NCBI RefSeq assembly: GCF_007565055.1 | Contig: NC_044553.1 | Location: 102,647,858 to 102,711,857 of the forward strand | DNA: 64,000 bases | DNA from: Rhinopithecus roxellana | Taxonomy: Eukaryota > Chordata > Mammalia > Primates > Cercopithecidae | Direction: 5' to 3' | Part shown: piece after piece, positions 24,301-36,420 of the stretch | Numbering within the stretch: the first letter of the stretch is position 1 | Layout of the letters: the number at the start of each line of letters is the position of its first letter | Translations under genes and position numbers: made by a program | Notes under the pieces: generated by a model | Databases searched by the model: none | Told to the model about the DNA's origin: nothing | What the model saw: only the letters and a program-made list of their open reading frames with translations

Positions 24301-25124
24301 GCAATGTCAACAAAAGCCAAAATTGACAAATGGGATCTAATTAAACTAAAGAGCTTCTGCACAGCAAAAGAAACTACCATCAGAGTGAACAGGCAACGTA
24401 CAGAATGGGAGAAAATTTTTGCAATCTACTCATCTGACAAAGGGCTAATATCCAGAACCTACAAAGAACTCAAACAAATTTACAAGAAAAAAACAACCCC
24501 ATGAAAAAGTGGGCAAAGGATATGAACAGACATTTCTCAAAAGAAGACATTCATACAGCCAACAGACACATGAAAAAATGCTCATCATCACTGGCCATCA
24601 GAGAAATGCAAATCAAAACCACAATGAGATACCATCTCACACCAGTTAGAATGGCAATCATTAAAAAGTCAGGAAACAACAGGTGCTGGAGAGGATGTGG
24701 AGAAATAGGAACACTTTTACACTGTTGGTGGGATTGTAAACTAGTTCAACCATTATGGAAAACAGTATGTCGATTCCTCAAGGATCTAGAACTAGATGTA
24801 GCATATGACCCAGCCATCCCATTACTGGGTATATACCCAAAGGATCATAAATCATGCTGCTATAAAGACACATGCACACGTATGTTTATTGCGGCACTAT
24901 TCACAATAGCAAAGACTTGGAATCAACCCAAATGTCCATCAGTGACAGACTGGATTAAGAAAATGTGGCACATATACACCATGGAATATTATGCAGCCAT
25001 AAAAAAGGATGAGTTTGTGTCCTTTGTAGGGACATGGATGCAGCTGGATACCATCATTCTTAGCACACTATCGCAAGAACAGAAAACCAAACACCGCATG
25101 TTCTCACTCATAGGTGGGAACTGA
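21304..25124 (+). pseudogene. L1 ORF2, broken
   Basis: Starts at the usual ORF2 ATG. The endonuclease part is open for 331 codons, including GDFNTPLS and LDHSAIKLEL, then TAA at 22297-22299. Later pieces lie in different frames, showing several indels, and there is another stop (TAG 23023-23025). The reverse transcriptase piece at 23089-23601 keeps the FADD motif, and the C-terminal piece at 24501-25124 keeps the cysteine motif. The element cannot mobilise itself. Confidence 0.95.
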
Positions 25125-25612
25125 ACAATGAGATCACTTGGACTCGGGAAGGGGAACATCATACACTGGGGCCTATCATGGGGAGGGGGGAGGAGGGAGG
25201 GATTGCATTGGGAGTTATACCTGATGTAAATGACGAGTTGATGGGTGCTGACAAGTTGATGGGTGCAGCACACCAACATGGCACAAATATACATATGTAA
25301 CAAACCTGCACGTTATGCACATGTACCCTAGAACTTAAAGTATAATAATAAAAAAAAATGGAAAGAAAATGACCCTAAAAAAAAATGGTATTAAATTGAA
25401 CAATCACGTCCATATTTTACTCTTTCCTCTTGCCTGGGAATGGAAGGATGAGAAGATTACACACATTTCAGTGGATGAATGTCAACAGTAAATGGACAAA
25501 ACTGTCATATGGTGCTTACTTCACATTATATTTCTTCTGAAACTGGACTATCTTACCTCTCTTTTTAAACAGGAATAAGTAAGACAGAGCATGCAGTAGA
25601 TTATCAACAAAG

Positions 25613-25825
25613 CAGTGGTTGACAATTTCTTCTGTAAAGGTCCAGATAATAAATATTTTGACTTTTCAAGACATACAGTTGCTGTCTCTACTGTTCAACT
25701 CTGCTATTGTAACAACAGGAAACATAGACAACAAACAGATGAGTGGGTGTAACTGTGTCCTAACAGAAGTTTATTTACAAAAACAGACAGAGGTTGGCCT
25801 GTGGGACAGTTTCCCATCACTCACT
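25613..25825 (+). mobile_element. hAT-Charlie-type short element
   Basis: Starts CAGTGGTTGACAA, followed by TTCTGTAAAGGTCCAGATAA and, late, TTATTTACAAAAACAGACAG, all typical of a short hAT-Charlie family. The right end is degraded. Confidence 0.75.
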
Positions 25826-26870
25826 TAAACACCCGTTGGTTGGCCACTTGGACCTCAAAGGGAGTAAAGGTCACTAACGAAGGTTATTAAACTAAGAGAG
25901 CAGGGAGTTGAAAATCATAGTGGCAGGGTATTGTTCTCTTTTAGATCCAATACAATCTTGGATATTTAGAAATATCAAAATGTGGCAAGATATCTGTAGA
26001 TTTTTAACTCTCTCCAAAGTTTAGTAACCTTAAATAAATATATTTATCACATTTTAACTGACAAATAAAAAAGGTGGCAGTAATGGAGAGGAAATAATGC
26101 ACTTTCTAACATGGCTTTCTCCATGTTATTTATGCCATGGTAACTAAGATGAAAACTGGAACACAAATGCTTAGCACAGACTAAAGGATGATCTCTTCAT
26201 GATCAACAACATCAGGGATATTTTCATCACAATGTTCTAAGAGTTATAAGTATAAATCCCTCTGTATCAGGGAAAGAATACATTGAGAGGTACCTTAAAC
26301 TTAAGAAAATGTAGAGTTCAAGGTGGAGAACTACATCCTTAAGTTACTGAGATAAACTGGAATTTTGACAGTATGCTACCATGGAGGGAAAGCGAAATAA
26401 TTTTGCTAGCACCTGGGAATACTAAATCTCAATACTGGAATATAACAAGTTGGACTTTGGATAAATTTTTAAGATTTTATTCTGAATTAATGTGTCTTTG
26501 AAAATAAATACATTAACTATCAAATATTACTTAATATATTGTATCTTATATGAGCACTTCCCATTTTTATAGTTGTTTGTGTACTAAATTAAGGATCCTT
26601 CAAACTTACATTTACAATTTGATTCCACTAATTGGACCACAAAGAAAGTAAGCTGCTTTTATCACCAAATAATAATGTTAAGAGTCTGCTTCCTGTGCTG
26701 TTGTTATTCCTTGATGTTGGCTGAATAAAACAAATATATGTAGGACAGATGGCAGTGGCGTTAGCAGAACATGTACACATTCTGGAGTTCTTGCAAAACA
26801 TTTCAAAGGCCTTTGATAAATTTTTTTCCTTATCTTTCATTTGCAAAAAGTAAAATAAAATAAAATTTAC
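25826..26870. other. Unassigned, AT-rich intergenic DNA
   Basis: No gene or clear repeat recognised. Confidence 0.5.
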
Positions 26871-27900
26871 CCTCAAAGTAAAGGACCCCTCACCCATGAG
26901 ATGCTGGTTTTCCGGCAGTATGCACCCTTTCCCATGGGGGTGTCCACAAATCAGCCTATCTCCCATAAGTTCTGCCTTTCACGTCCATCACTTGTGGGAC
27001 CCAAGACCATCAAGCTGGCCCTCATCTGGTTATTTTGTTCTCTCTCAGGCCAGTCGTGGCTGCCAGCAACCAGATCCTTCTTCCTTTAAAGGGGCCCTTG
27101 TCAGAGCCCACCAAGTGCAAAAAATAAATAAATAAACAAAAATAAGCCAGACACTTTGTTCAAAAAGCAGGGAAAAGGTGACATTAAATCTACTGAAATA
27201 TAAAATATTTTTCTTTCTTCCTTAGTCTCTCTTTTCATGATGTTTTATTTGATATTTGATGTTAATTAGATATAGATGTTAATTAGATGCTAATTAGATA
27301 TTAATTAGATATACTCTAATATAGATAATTACATATAAATATTAGATATTTAATGTCCTCCCTTAGGCCTTAGGGTACTCACCAGGCAAGTGCAGATCCC
27401 CACAGATGTGGAGTTGGGGTGAGGGGCACCCCATGACTCAGCATTAGCTGACCATCTACCAGCTGTGCTGGTCTCCGAGTGGGTGCAGGAAAGCCAATCT
27501 CCCCTTCCCATGGGCTCCCAGCCCCAAACCGGGTGAACGGATGATCCCTGAAAGATTGCAGCTTTCATGCTTAGGACACACTGGGTACCTGAAGGGGGCA
27601 CGGATGAGAGGCTTACCTCACTAAGTCACCCAGTGAACAAGTCATGCAGTTGCCAGCCCCAGCAGACAGCTACTGTCATTCCCCACCTGAGACACCAAGA
27701 GGCAAGCGCCCAACCCCAACCTTCCCTGCAGTGGGTAATGACAAAATCCCCCCCTTCCCTGCTATACCGCACTGATGTGGCCAGACCAAGGGGAGACACA
27801 GAAACCCTGGGGGAGGTGGGGAGGTGAAGAGAGGTGAGACCACAAATGAGAAGCAGTCCCAAGCCTCTGGTGCATGCTCCATTGTCCCATCAAAATTCAA
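26871..27900. other. Unassigned GC-richer block interrupted by an AT tandem repeat
   Basis: Two GC-richer parts (26880-27120 and 27355-27890) in an AT-rich surround, separated by an imperfect TTAATTAGATA-type tandem repeat at 27240-27345. Short open frames on both strands match nothing I know. An old LTR or other mobile element is possible but I cannot identify it. Confidence 0.4.
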
Positions 27901-29904
27901 TTAAATAACACAAATAAAAAACAAAATTGTTAAGAATTTCAAGATGAAGACAGAATATGAAATCCCTAGCATGGGGCCCTTTGGAGCCATGGCCTTTAGG
28001 ACTGCACTGGTGGCAAGCCCTTGAAGCCTACCTTGGTGACTTGGTTCAAAATCTGCTCCATATGTCAGTTTTGCATCCTATTCACCAGCTTGAGATTGGA
28101 AGGTAATTCTAACTGTTTTTAGCCTGGCCTTTGACCCTGCTGTTTGCTACTTGCTCTTTTAAGAGGAAGGACAATTCATATATGGCTTTAAAAATGATTA
28201 AAGTTCAACAGGAAGTGGATTTACAGTACAGCAGACCAATCCTGGAATAGCTGAGGATTTTAGCTGCAGTTTGTCTTCAGGACACATAAAGGTACAAGCC
28301 AACTCACTGGCTTCAAGGTTGTTTTTATTCAGAAATGCCCAGGTCCTCAATTATTTTTATGAAGCTGCTGCAGCAAATGCTACTACAAATGAGTCAGCAA
28401 ATGAAGTAAATTGTACTTGTCATAGACTACAGGCACTTACCATGTATCTTTTGCTAAACTTCTGAATATCTTTTTCCTGTACTAATGAACGGATTGATTC
28501 CATGTGATAAACCCTTATGACACTTGACTTAGCAATAGAGTGTGTTTGAGAGCATGGATCACCAACCCTTCGGATTTGGCAGATGTGACTCTGCTCATCC
28601 CCAAAGGACACTTCTGTGGACATACAATTTCAGCTGAGGTGACCTGGTCATTCAAATTAGGGAAACAGGTATAACTTCAGCTAGGCCATGAACTCTGGCT
28701 TACCCATTCAGGGCTCTTTTACAAAGGTGACCACTGCCACCTCCTCTGGCTTTGTACCTATAAAATAAAATTTGTGCTTCCAGGTACACAAAGGAGTTTT
28801 CCTCCTATAAACTGCCACTATTCCAGGATTGAGCACTGAGGATGCACGGGCAACTTCTGTCAAAATGAGTGGTTAGTTCATTCATGTTTAAAAAATGGCT
28901 ATTTTTCTATTTCTCTTTTTAGTTTACAGTTGTGAAACAGTGATGTCATATATAATTATCTAAATAGTTTATCATTTAAAATATCTGATTAAGTCCAAAG
29001 CTTGTCCCAGAAATAAATGGGTTGCTTTGGGAACTAATTAAGTTAGCAGCTGGTTCTGTTTATGTTTTAAAATAAAATATTTTGAAGTTGTATCAAAAAA
29101 AGTAATGGCAAATAAAAGGAATGAAAAAGAAACCCTCTCCTGCATCCAAGATCTCCCTTAACTGTTCTTTATGGTGCCTAATACCCCCAAATTAACAATC
29201 ACTTCTTAGAATTAAACATTGTCTTTCCCAGGTGCTACAAATATAAATATCTATGAGTGGAGTAAAAAAAAAAAAAAAAAAAAAAAAACTCATTCATTAA
29301 TATCTTACTGGTGGTTGGCCAGTCAGGTCTATTTCCCCCAGGAAAGGACAAAAATGACCTATGAAGAGCAAATTAAGAAGGTCAGAGAACAAGAGTGCAG
29401 AAAGAAAAAAAATGGGAGATGGGGTCATCCCCCAGCAAACTTTGCCCATTATTCTTCCTTTGGTACATTGCAACTACATCTTATATCAGTTATTGATTCA
29501 TCATGTTTCTTTCCCAAGAGTCCACGGAAACTTTCAGAACTGGATTTCACAATCTAGCACCCTAAGCTCTGTTCAAATTGCCCATAGAAAGATTCTCTTT
29601 CCTCTACCTTTTCTAATTAATTCCTCTACCTAGGTATTCTTCTCAACTACTATTAGTTGAGAAGATTAGTATCAGTATCAGGCAACCCTTTTTACCCTTT
29701 AGTGGTTAATCCTACAATCTGTTTGAAACGATTTCCTCTTTTTATTCAAGTCATTAGGACTTGACTGAAATGCACTGGTGTATGTAGATTTTGTTACTCT
29801 TTTACAAATTACTGTATCACATATCTTACATTTCTCAGCAGAGACAATATTGAACATCTTCAGTTGAAAATTAAAACGAAATTATAAAATTTTCTTTAAA
29901 AAAA
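27901..29904. other. Unassigned intergenic DNA
   Basis: A run of A's lies at about 29263-29288. 28970-29060 is a repeat-free AT-rich block with AATTAAGTTA-type motifs. No gene seen. Confidence 0.5.
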
Positions 29905-30275
29905 TCAGTGTAAGGAAGAACTGACACATGATCCAATGTGGATAAACTTCAAAGACATTATGCCAAGTGAAAGAAGCCAGACACAAGACCACCTATTTAT
30001 GAGTCCATGTATATGAAATGTCTAGAATAGACCAGTGTATACAGACAAAAAGTAGATTAATGATTGATTAAGGCAGGGAGTGGGAAATGGGGAGTGACTC
30101 CTAATGTCCAAGAATTTCCCTTTTCCTTTTGAATGGAGGGAAATGTTCTAATATTGGATTGCTGTGATAGCTACCCAACTCTTTAAATATACTAGGGCCA
30201 TGGAATTATACATTTACAGTGGGAAAATGTTACGGTGTGTAAATTATATCTTAATAAAGTGGTTTAAAAAATAAA
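29905..30275 (+). mobile_element. Old L1 3'-end fragment
   Basis: The phrases AAAGACATTATGCCAAGTGA and a final TTACGGTGTGTAAATTATATC are typical of old L1M 3' ends. Confidence 0.7.
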
Positions 30276-30850
30276 ATCACTGGACATTAGCTTTTGTTGG
30301 ACATATGTATCTAAATCTAGTTCCCCCTCTTCTTCACCTCTCCTTTTTCTTTTGGTCAGTGTCTACTTTTACTCCTCCTACAGTAGCATTCTAGAACTCA
30401 TCTGGCCATTCTATAACCAAGAACATCCCAAATTTTCTTTAAAAAATGTATTGAATACATAGAAAAATATAAAGTTAAGAAAGTAGGGAACAATTACTAA
30501 AGTATAAAGTTAGGATTTGTTTTATGAACTCTTCCTTAGTTCCTTTACATTGGCAAGCTTGCCTAACAAACTTTAAATATGTCTATATGTATGAAAGATT
30601 TACTTAAGCCCTTATTAAAGAACGTTTGTTTTAGGAAAAACATCCAGGAAGAGGTAGAGAAAGGAGCTGGCCCAAAATAGGGCTTCTAAGGCCAGCAGAG
30701 CCAGAGTTTCCCAGTGCTCACAGCCACTGGGAGAAGGAGCTGCCAACAACAAACCTTTGAATACATATGCAGTTCCTAAACATGTATTACTTGGCTGCAG
30801 GAACTAAAATGAGAAAAAGCAAGTGGGGAAAGGTAAATAGAAATTAATAA
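30276..30850. other. Unassigned intergenic DNA
   Basis: No gene or clear repeat recognised. Confidence 0.5.
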
Positions 30851-31025
30851 TATCAAGTGCTATTATTGGCCATTATTATGCACTAGGCACTGTATTAAGT
30901 GCTACACACACATTCTAGTAATCCACACAACAATCATATGGGGTATTTGTAGCTCTAAAATACAGATGAAGAAACTGAGGGTCAAAGAAGTTACATAACC
31001 TGCCTGAGGCCTCATAGCTAGTAAA
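30851..31025 (+). repeat. MIR SINE
   Basis: Near-complete 3' part with GCACTAGGCACTGTATTAAG and GATGAAGAAACTGAGGGTCA. Confidence 0.85.
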
Positions 31026-31064
31026 ATAATCCCTATGTACTGTTATAAGAAGAAATATATTTAT

Positions 31065-31200
31065 TTAACGTCATGTAACATTATATATAGTGATATATAT
31101 AATATATAACATTATATATAATATATAACATAATATATAACATTATATATAATATAACATATATAATATATATATAATATATATAGTGATATATATAACG
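31065..31200. repeat. AT-rich simple repeat (TATA/ATAACATTATA)n
   Basis: About 135 bp of nearly pure A/T with repeated AACATTATATATA units and self-complementary TATA tracts. Confidence 0.9.
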
Positions 31201-32019
31201 TTAAGAAGATGTAAGACCTCTCATTCAGTAAAGAACCCCAGAAAATTACCTGTCTGGTCTAAATCCCAGAGAATGTGTAAGAACTGAAGTTCCATTTTGA
31301 AACCCTACTATTTTAATGTTATAGAATTAAGGCTGGTGGTATCATGGATGGGCTAGTTGTTTTTACATATACATATTTGCTTATGCTGTTCTAGAGAGCT
31401 GAATTGCTTCTCCCAGAGTATAAAAATGAGCTTTAACTCATAACAAAGGGAAATATGTCATATTACTACTTATTTTAAACCAACCCCTGGAGTGTTGTGA
31501 TTTGTCCATCTTTGATTAAAGTTCTTCCCAAGCAGGCTGATTTTATGAATTTTCCTGAACTGTGTTAGATGGCATCACATTAGCATCAACATGAATGAGG
31601 AGCGAGGAGTGGGCTTGGCACAAAGGCGTGACCTCGTATTAGTTGCTATTCTGATACTTTATCTGTCAGCACTGATTCAATAGCGGGCAGAAAAGGCTCA
31701 TAGGAGATTATGTAGAAAGGCTAGGCTACACTTTACAGCCTTTCTCAAGCCATCAGGGCAAAGAATTGATGCTTACTTACATCCATAATTATATGTGGCA
31801 TTTTGGCACTGTAATTAAATTCAAAATAAATCACATGCAGCAATTTGTTAAATTTAAATGCTCTTACAAAAAACAAGAAGATGAGTGAATGAAATGAGTT
31901 TCTGAACTTAGGGGTACGATTTGAAGAAAGATTGTCATTCACTCGAACTAGCAGGGTTTGTGGCTGCAAAAATAAACCCAGTAACAATTCTGCTGAATCT
32001 AGGATGTGATGAGGCCATT
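31201..32019. other. Repeat-poor non-coding block
   Basis: More than 800 bp without a recognisable repeat, unusual here. 31500-31960 has mixed composition and several TAATTA-type cores (31787-31820). A conserved regulatory element is plausible but untested. Confidence 0.35.
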
Positions 32020-32036
32020 AGAATCTGTGCCATTGG

Positions 32037-32331
32037 GCCGGGTGCGGTGGCTCACACCTGTAACCTAAGCACTTTGGGAGGCTGAGGCGGGCAGATCACG
32101 AGGTCAGGAAATCGAGACCATCCGGGCCAACATGGTGAAATCCCGTCTCTACTAAAAATACAAAAAAATAGCCAGGCGTAGTGGCGCATGCCTGTAATCC
32201 CAGCTACTTGAGAGGCTGAGGCAGGAGAATCACTTGAACCCAGGAGGCAGAGGTTGCAGTGAGCCGAGATCCTGCCACTGCACTCCAGCCTGGGCAACAG
32301 AGTGAGACTCTGTCTCAAAAAAAAAAAAAAA
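32037..32331 (+). mobile_element. AluY-type element with 17-bp target-site duplication
   Basis: The duplication reads AGAATCTGTGCCATTGG at 32020-32036 and AGAATTTGTGCCATTGG at 32332-32348 (one difference). Complete element with a homogeneous A-tail. Confidence 0.95.
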
Positions 32332-32348
32332 AGAATTTGTGCCATTGG

Positions 32349-33689
32349 ATTGTATTATACAGGAAATAACCTCAGTGAACCCTCATGTATGAGAAACTCA
32401 AAACTTTCATTTCAAAATAAGTAATGTTGATAGTCTGGTTTTAATGTATTTTCCAAAATAATTTAAGGTCCCTTAAGAATTATATGTAATATTTATTAAA
32501 ATCTGGTATAATTTTTCCTAGTCCTTCAGAAGAAGCTATGATACAAAGAAAAGAATTATCCAAATCAGCATCAGAACCTGGATAAATCAAAATAACTATG
32601 TATAGCACAACTACTTCATGCTTACTGAAGCATGTTTTAGCATGTTTTTAACATATTTTTCAGCTTAAAAGCACTCTTATACACATTACATAGGTATAGG
32701 TGTCCCTAGAGAGTCCAGAAAAAGACATTTGATTTTAGTCACCTTAAGATGCTTGCTGTCAGTGGGGAAGTGTGACTGCGTGGGACAGGATGAATGGGGC
32801 AGCCGAGGGCCAGACTTGCCCAGTGGACTTGGAAAATAGGAGAGGGATTGATAAGGGGATTTTTTTAAAGTGTTGTCATTGAAAGAACTTCACGTTCCAG
32901 AACCTGGACATTATGCATGAATGATGTAGCAGAATTATTACTCTATGTGGAGGAGTATAGTGTGTGCTGGTGTGGTTGGGGGTGTAAAGATCTTCACTTT
33001 TCCAGCTGGGTGCAACATCTTGCTCTGGGCAGGCTAACAAGAGAGGCTAAATTTCTAGTGTGCCCCCCTGCCATGTGAGAGAGGCAAAGGAAAGTCATAT
33101 TTGTCTACCTACATCTTTATCATGTCTATAAACTTTGCCCTGCTTATTGGCTGCTTTAGGAGTAAATCAAAGTAAAATCAACCTTGAACCAAGTCTAAGT
33201 TATTGTTCTCACACATCCGTGAACCTGAAACAAACTTTGTGGTCTGATGAATGCAGTGTCGTTAGCTTCCATGGCTTCCATGCCTGAAGCCAGGCTCCCA
33301 AAATCTGAATTATGGGTATTCCAGTCCATTCCTAAGTTATTTTTAGAAAACAAGCAAATATAATGCTCCAACTTCTCATGGAAACAATTCACAAAAGGTA
33401 CGCAGCTTCTGCAATCAGACTTTTAAAAAATTCAGTTTTACCTAAGAAAACTTGGTGGATACTTACTTTGTACTTTTTTAAGTAAAGGACTGATTCTTAT
33501 TTTCCCAAAATGAAAGGAGTCTTTTCTAAAGGTTGATATCTATTATATTATATCTGCCATATTCTCTGTTAGAGGCAAGACAGTAAGTCCAGCCCACACT
33601 CAGGAGGGGATTGCACAAGGAAATGAATCTCAGAAAGTAGGATCAGAAAGGCCATCTTCCAGGCTTCTTACCACAATATTCAGGGTCAC
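32349..33689. other. Unassigned intergenic DNA
   Basis: No gene or clear repeat recognised. Confidence 0.5.
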
Positions 33690-34330
33690 TAACAGTCAAA
33701 GAAACACAAAATAACGAAGTACCATTTTAATTGCTTGTATTAAAAGACTTTGGAAATAATGATGTCCAAGAATTGCCAAAGTATTATGAAACATGTTTTG
33801 TTAACAACAAATATAAATTGATACGGTGTTTTGGAAAGCAATCTATACACATTAAGATCCATAAAAATATTCCAATCTTTTAAATACTATAATCCTACTT
33901 GTAAGAATCTATCCTAAGGAAATAATTATAAAAACAAAAAATCTATATGCATGGACATGTCTATTGCAGTATTATTTATAATAGTAAAATTGAGGGCAAT
34001 GGTAAAATACTATCAGAAAGGATCAATTAAATAAGCATGTTCATCTACTTTATAAAATATTATATAATTGTTGTTTTTAAGATCATGGTATAACATTGTG
34101 AAATACTTAGAATTTAATATAAAATTTTAAAATAAAGATATAAAACTTTATATAAATAATAATTATTATCAGGTAAAATATATGTAAGAATAAAAGACTA
34201 AAAGAATTATTCCCAAATGCCATCAATAACTGAATTTGAGTGGTAATATCATAGATTATTTTTGTCTTCTGTTGACACTTTTTGACTTTTTTAAATTTTT
34301 TAAATAAGAAAAAATTAATTATATAGGAGT
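33690..34330 (+). mobile_element. Old L1M fragment
   Basis: Text such as AAGAATCTATCCTAAGGAAATAATTA and TTGCAGTATTATTTATAATAG is typical of an old L1 3' region. Heavily diverged. Confidence 0.6.
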
Positions 34331-34619
34331 TGATTCATCAATGTACAGTTGTGATTACAGGAAACCAAACCCCTCTGAATTATAGGACTTTTTTGCCCAA
34401 TTATTCTTTCTGTGAATTCAAGTGTTTCCTAAATCTGTTTTGTTTACCTTAAAAATATCACTGCATATCTATATACATTATATAGTGCCTCTATAGTTTT
34501 CTAAGCATTTTACAGCTACTCTTCAATTTTATTGTCACTGCATTATTTGATTTATTCTTCCCATTGCAGAGTCAGAAAATTTAGCCTTGAAAAGGTTGCC
34601 AGAGAGATTGCAGAGCAAA

Positions 34620-35165
34620 TGAAGCTCACACACTGCTAGGTAATGCAAGATGGTACAGCTGCTTTGGGAAAAAACTTGGCAATTTCTTATCCAGTTAAAC
34701 ATGAACTTATCATATGACCCAGCATGCAATCCCCTGCCTACAGATTCACCTAAGAGAAATGAACACTCATGTTCACACAAAATATGTAGCATGTTTCTAG
34801 TAACTTTGATCTTCATCACAAGAAAACTGGAAACAACCTAAATGTTCTTCAACTGGTGAATGAATAAACAAAGTATGGTACCTCCATACAATGGAATATC
34901 CCTCAACAATTAAAAAAAAAAAAAACCAAAATATGCAACAACGTTAATGAATCTCAAACATTATGCCAAGTAAATGAAACCACCCTCAAAAGGCTATGTA
35001 CTATATGATTCCATTTATATGACATTTTGGAAAAGGCAAAATTATAGTGTTAGAAAACAGATCTATGGTTCCCAGAGGCTAAGGTTGGCTGCAAAAGGAT
35101 GGAACAAAGAAATTTTTAAGATGACAAAATTGTACCATATCTTGTTTCTGGTGGTGATTATATGA
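34620..35165 (+). mobile_element. Old L1 ORF2 3'-end fragment
   Basis: Related to the L1 ORF2 C-terminal coding sequence (TATGACCCAGCATGCAATCC, later AATGGAATATCCCTCAACAAT). Stops and indels throughout. Confidence 0.8.
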
Positions 35166-35624
35166 TTATGTCTTGTCAGAACAGAACTGTGCACGATGAA
35201 GACTGTGCTTTACTGTCTGATAAAGAGAAGATTAAGTGATTTGCCTAAGTCCATTAGAGTAGGATGGCACTGTTTCCAATATAGAGTATTTATTGCTCTG
35301 TATCTCTCTACCTTCACTGCTGCTATTCATAAAATAGAAGTATCCTTTATTAAAGATATGTCAGGCACCAACAAACAGGTTGGGGAAATTTTGTTGAGTC
35401 ATGGTTCCTACAAGGATAACCCTTTAAAAATAACAATTTTAATGGGTTTGAGTGCCTGTGCGAATTGGATTTCAGTGGTGTCTCCTTCCTATTAAGGATC
35501 TCTTATGTTCCTGCCGACAGTGGCCTCTAGTTAGTACAGCATCAGAGTTTTTCCTCTGGGAAAAGAAGAAAAGGAAAACTGACATTTTACTGAATTCCTC
35601 CTATGGTGTTAGAAGGAGCAGAGG
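35166..35624. other. Unassigned intergenic DNA
   Basis: No gene or clear repeat recognised. Confidence 0.5.
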
Positions 35625-36040
35625 ATACAAAGTTTTATTTATATTATCTTATTTTATCCCCATAACAGCTTTTTTCTTTTTTCTTTTTCTTTTTTTAATA
35701 GGGACTTGCTCTGTTGCCCAGGCTGGAGTGCAGTGGCATAATCATTACTTACTCCAGCCTTGACCTTCTGGGCTCAAGCAATCCTTCTATCTCAGCCTCT
35801 AGAGCAGCTGGGACCACAGGCCCTCACTACCATGCCCAGCTAATTTAAAAAAATTGTATAGAAACTCCTGTGTTGCCCAGGCTGGTCTCAAAATCCTGGG
35901 ATCAAGATCCTACCTTAGCCTTCCAAAGTGCTGCGTTTTCAGGTGTAAGCCTCTGTGCCTGACCTCAACAGCTTTTCAAACCAAGATATTATTATTTTAC
36001 ACACAAGGAAACTGAGGCTCCTAGGGATTGAGTAATCAGA
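35625..36040 (+). repeat. MIR remnant split by an Alu
   Basis: Upstream half TTATCTTATTTTATCCCCATAACAGC ends at the Alu; the match resumes after it with ACACAAGGAAACTGAGGCTCC near 36001. Confidence 0.65.
35676..35968 (-). mobile_element. Old Alu (AluJ-like), antisense
   Basis: T-rich start, then GCCCAGGCTGGAGTGCAGTGG; both monomers present but strongly diverged. Confidence 0.85.
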
Positions 36041-36262
36041 TGAGAGTAAACTTGGTCACCTCTATTCTTAATAGGATCCCAGTTTACTTGAGCATAGACG
36101 ATTGACTCACAGACTTGTTTCTAGTGCTGAATGGACTAATAGTAAACCTAGAGTCTCTCATTGGCCTTGACTGAACTCCTTGCCACTGCTACGTGATCAT
36201 GCTTTCTATCTCTGAAGACCATTATCATCCCTGCAGCTCAGTTTCCTCTGGCTTAGTGGATG
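36041..36262. other. Unassigned intergenic DNA
   Basis: No feature recognised. Confidence 0.5.
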
Positions 36263-36420
36263 AGACTTTTGTCCCATTATAATGCCCAGGCTGAAATGCA
36301 GTGGCTGTTCATAGGTATGATCATAGCACCGTACAGGCTCTAATTCCTGGCCTCAAAGGATTCTCCTGTCTCAGCCTCCCAAGTAGCTGGAACTACAGGC
36401 ATGTGCCATCATGCCCAACT
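36263..36420 (-). mobile_element. Alu monomer-like fragment, antisense
   Basis: Single-monomer text from GCCCAGGCTGAAATGCAGTGG to ACTACAGGCATGTGCC. Confidence 0.75.

Larger units (their letters stand above)
19159..25394 (+). mobile_element. Second full-length LINE-1, sense, decayed, with target-site duplication
   Basis: Starts with GGGGGCGGAGCAAGATGGCC near 19176 and ends with an A-run at 25350-25358. The 15-bp duplication AAAAAATGGTATTAA flanks it at 19159-19173 and 25380-25394. The 5'UTR (about 19174-20222) has an (AAC)n expansion at 19737-19762. Both ORFs are broken. Between the first A-run and the duplication is an 18-nt non-L1 tract and a second A-run, suggesting a very short 3' transduction or tail rearrangement. 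Confidence 0.97.

Noticed and set aside
29262..29290. A-run as evidence of a processed pseudogene
   Set aside because: No coding remnant or target duplication was found upstream of it.
31065..31200. Possible regulatory TATA clusters
   Set aside because: They are an AT simple repeat with no associated start-site features.
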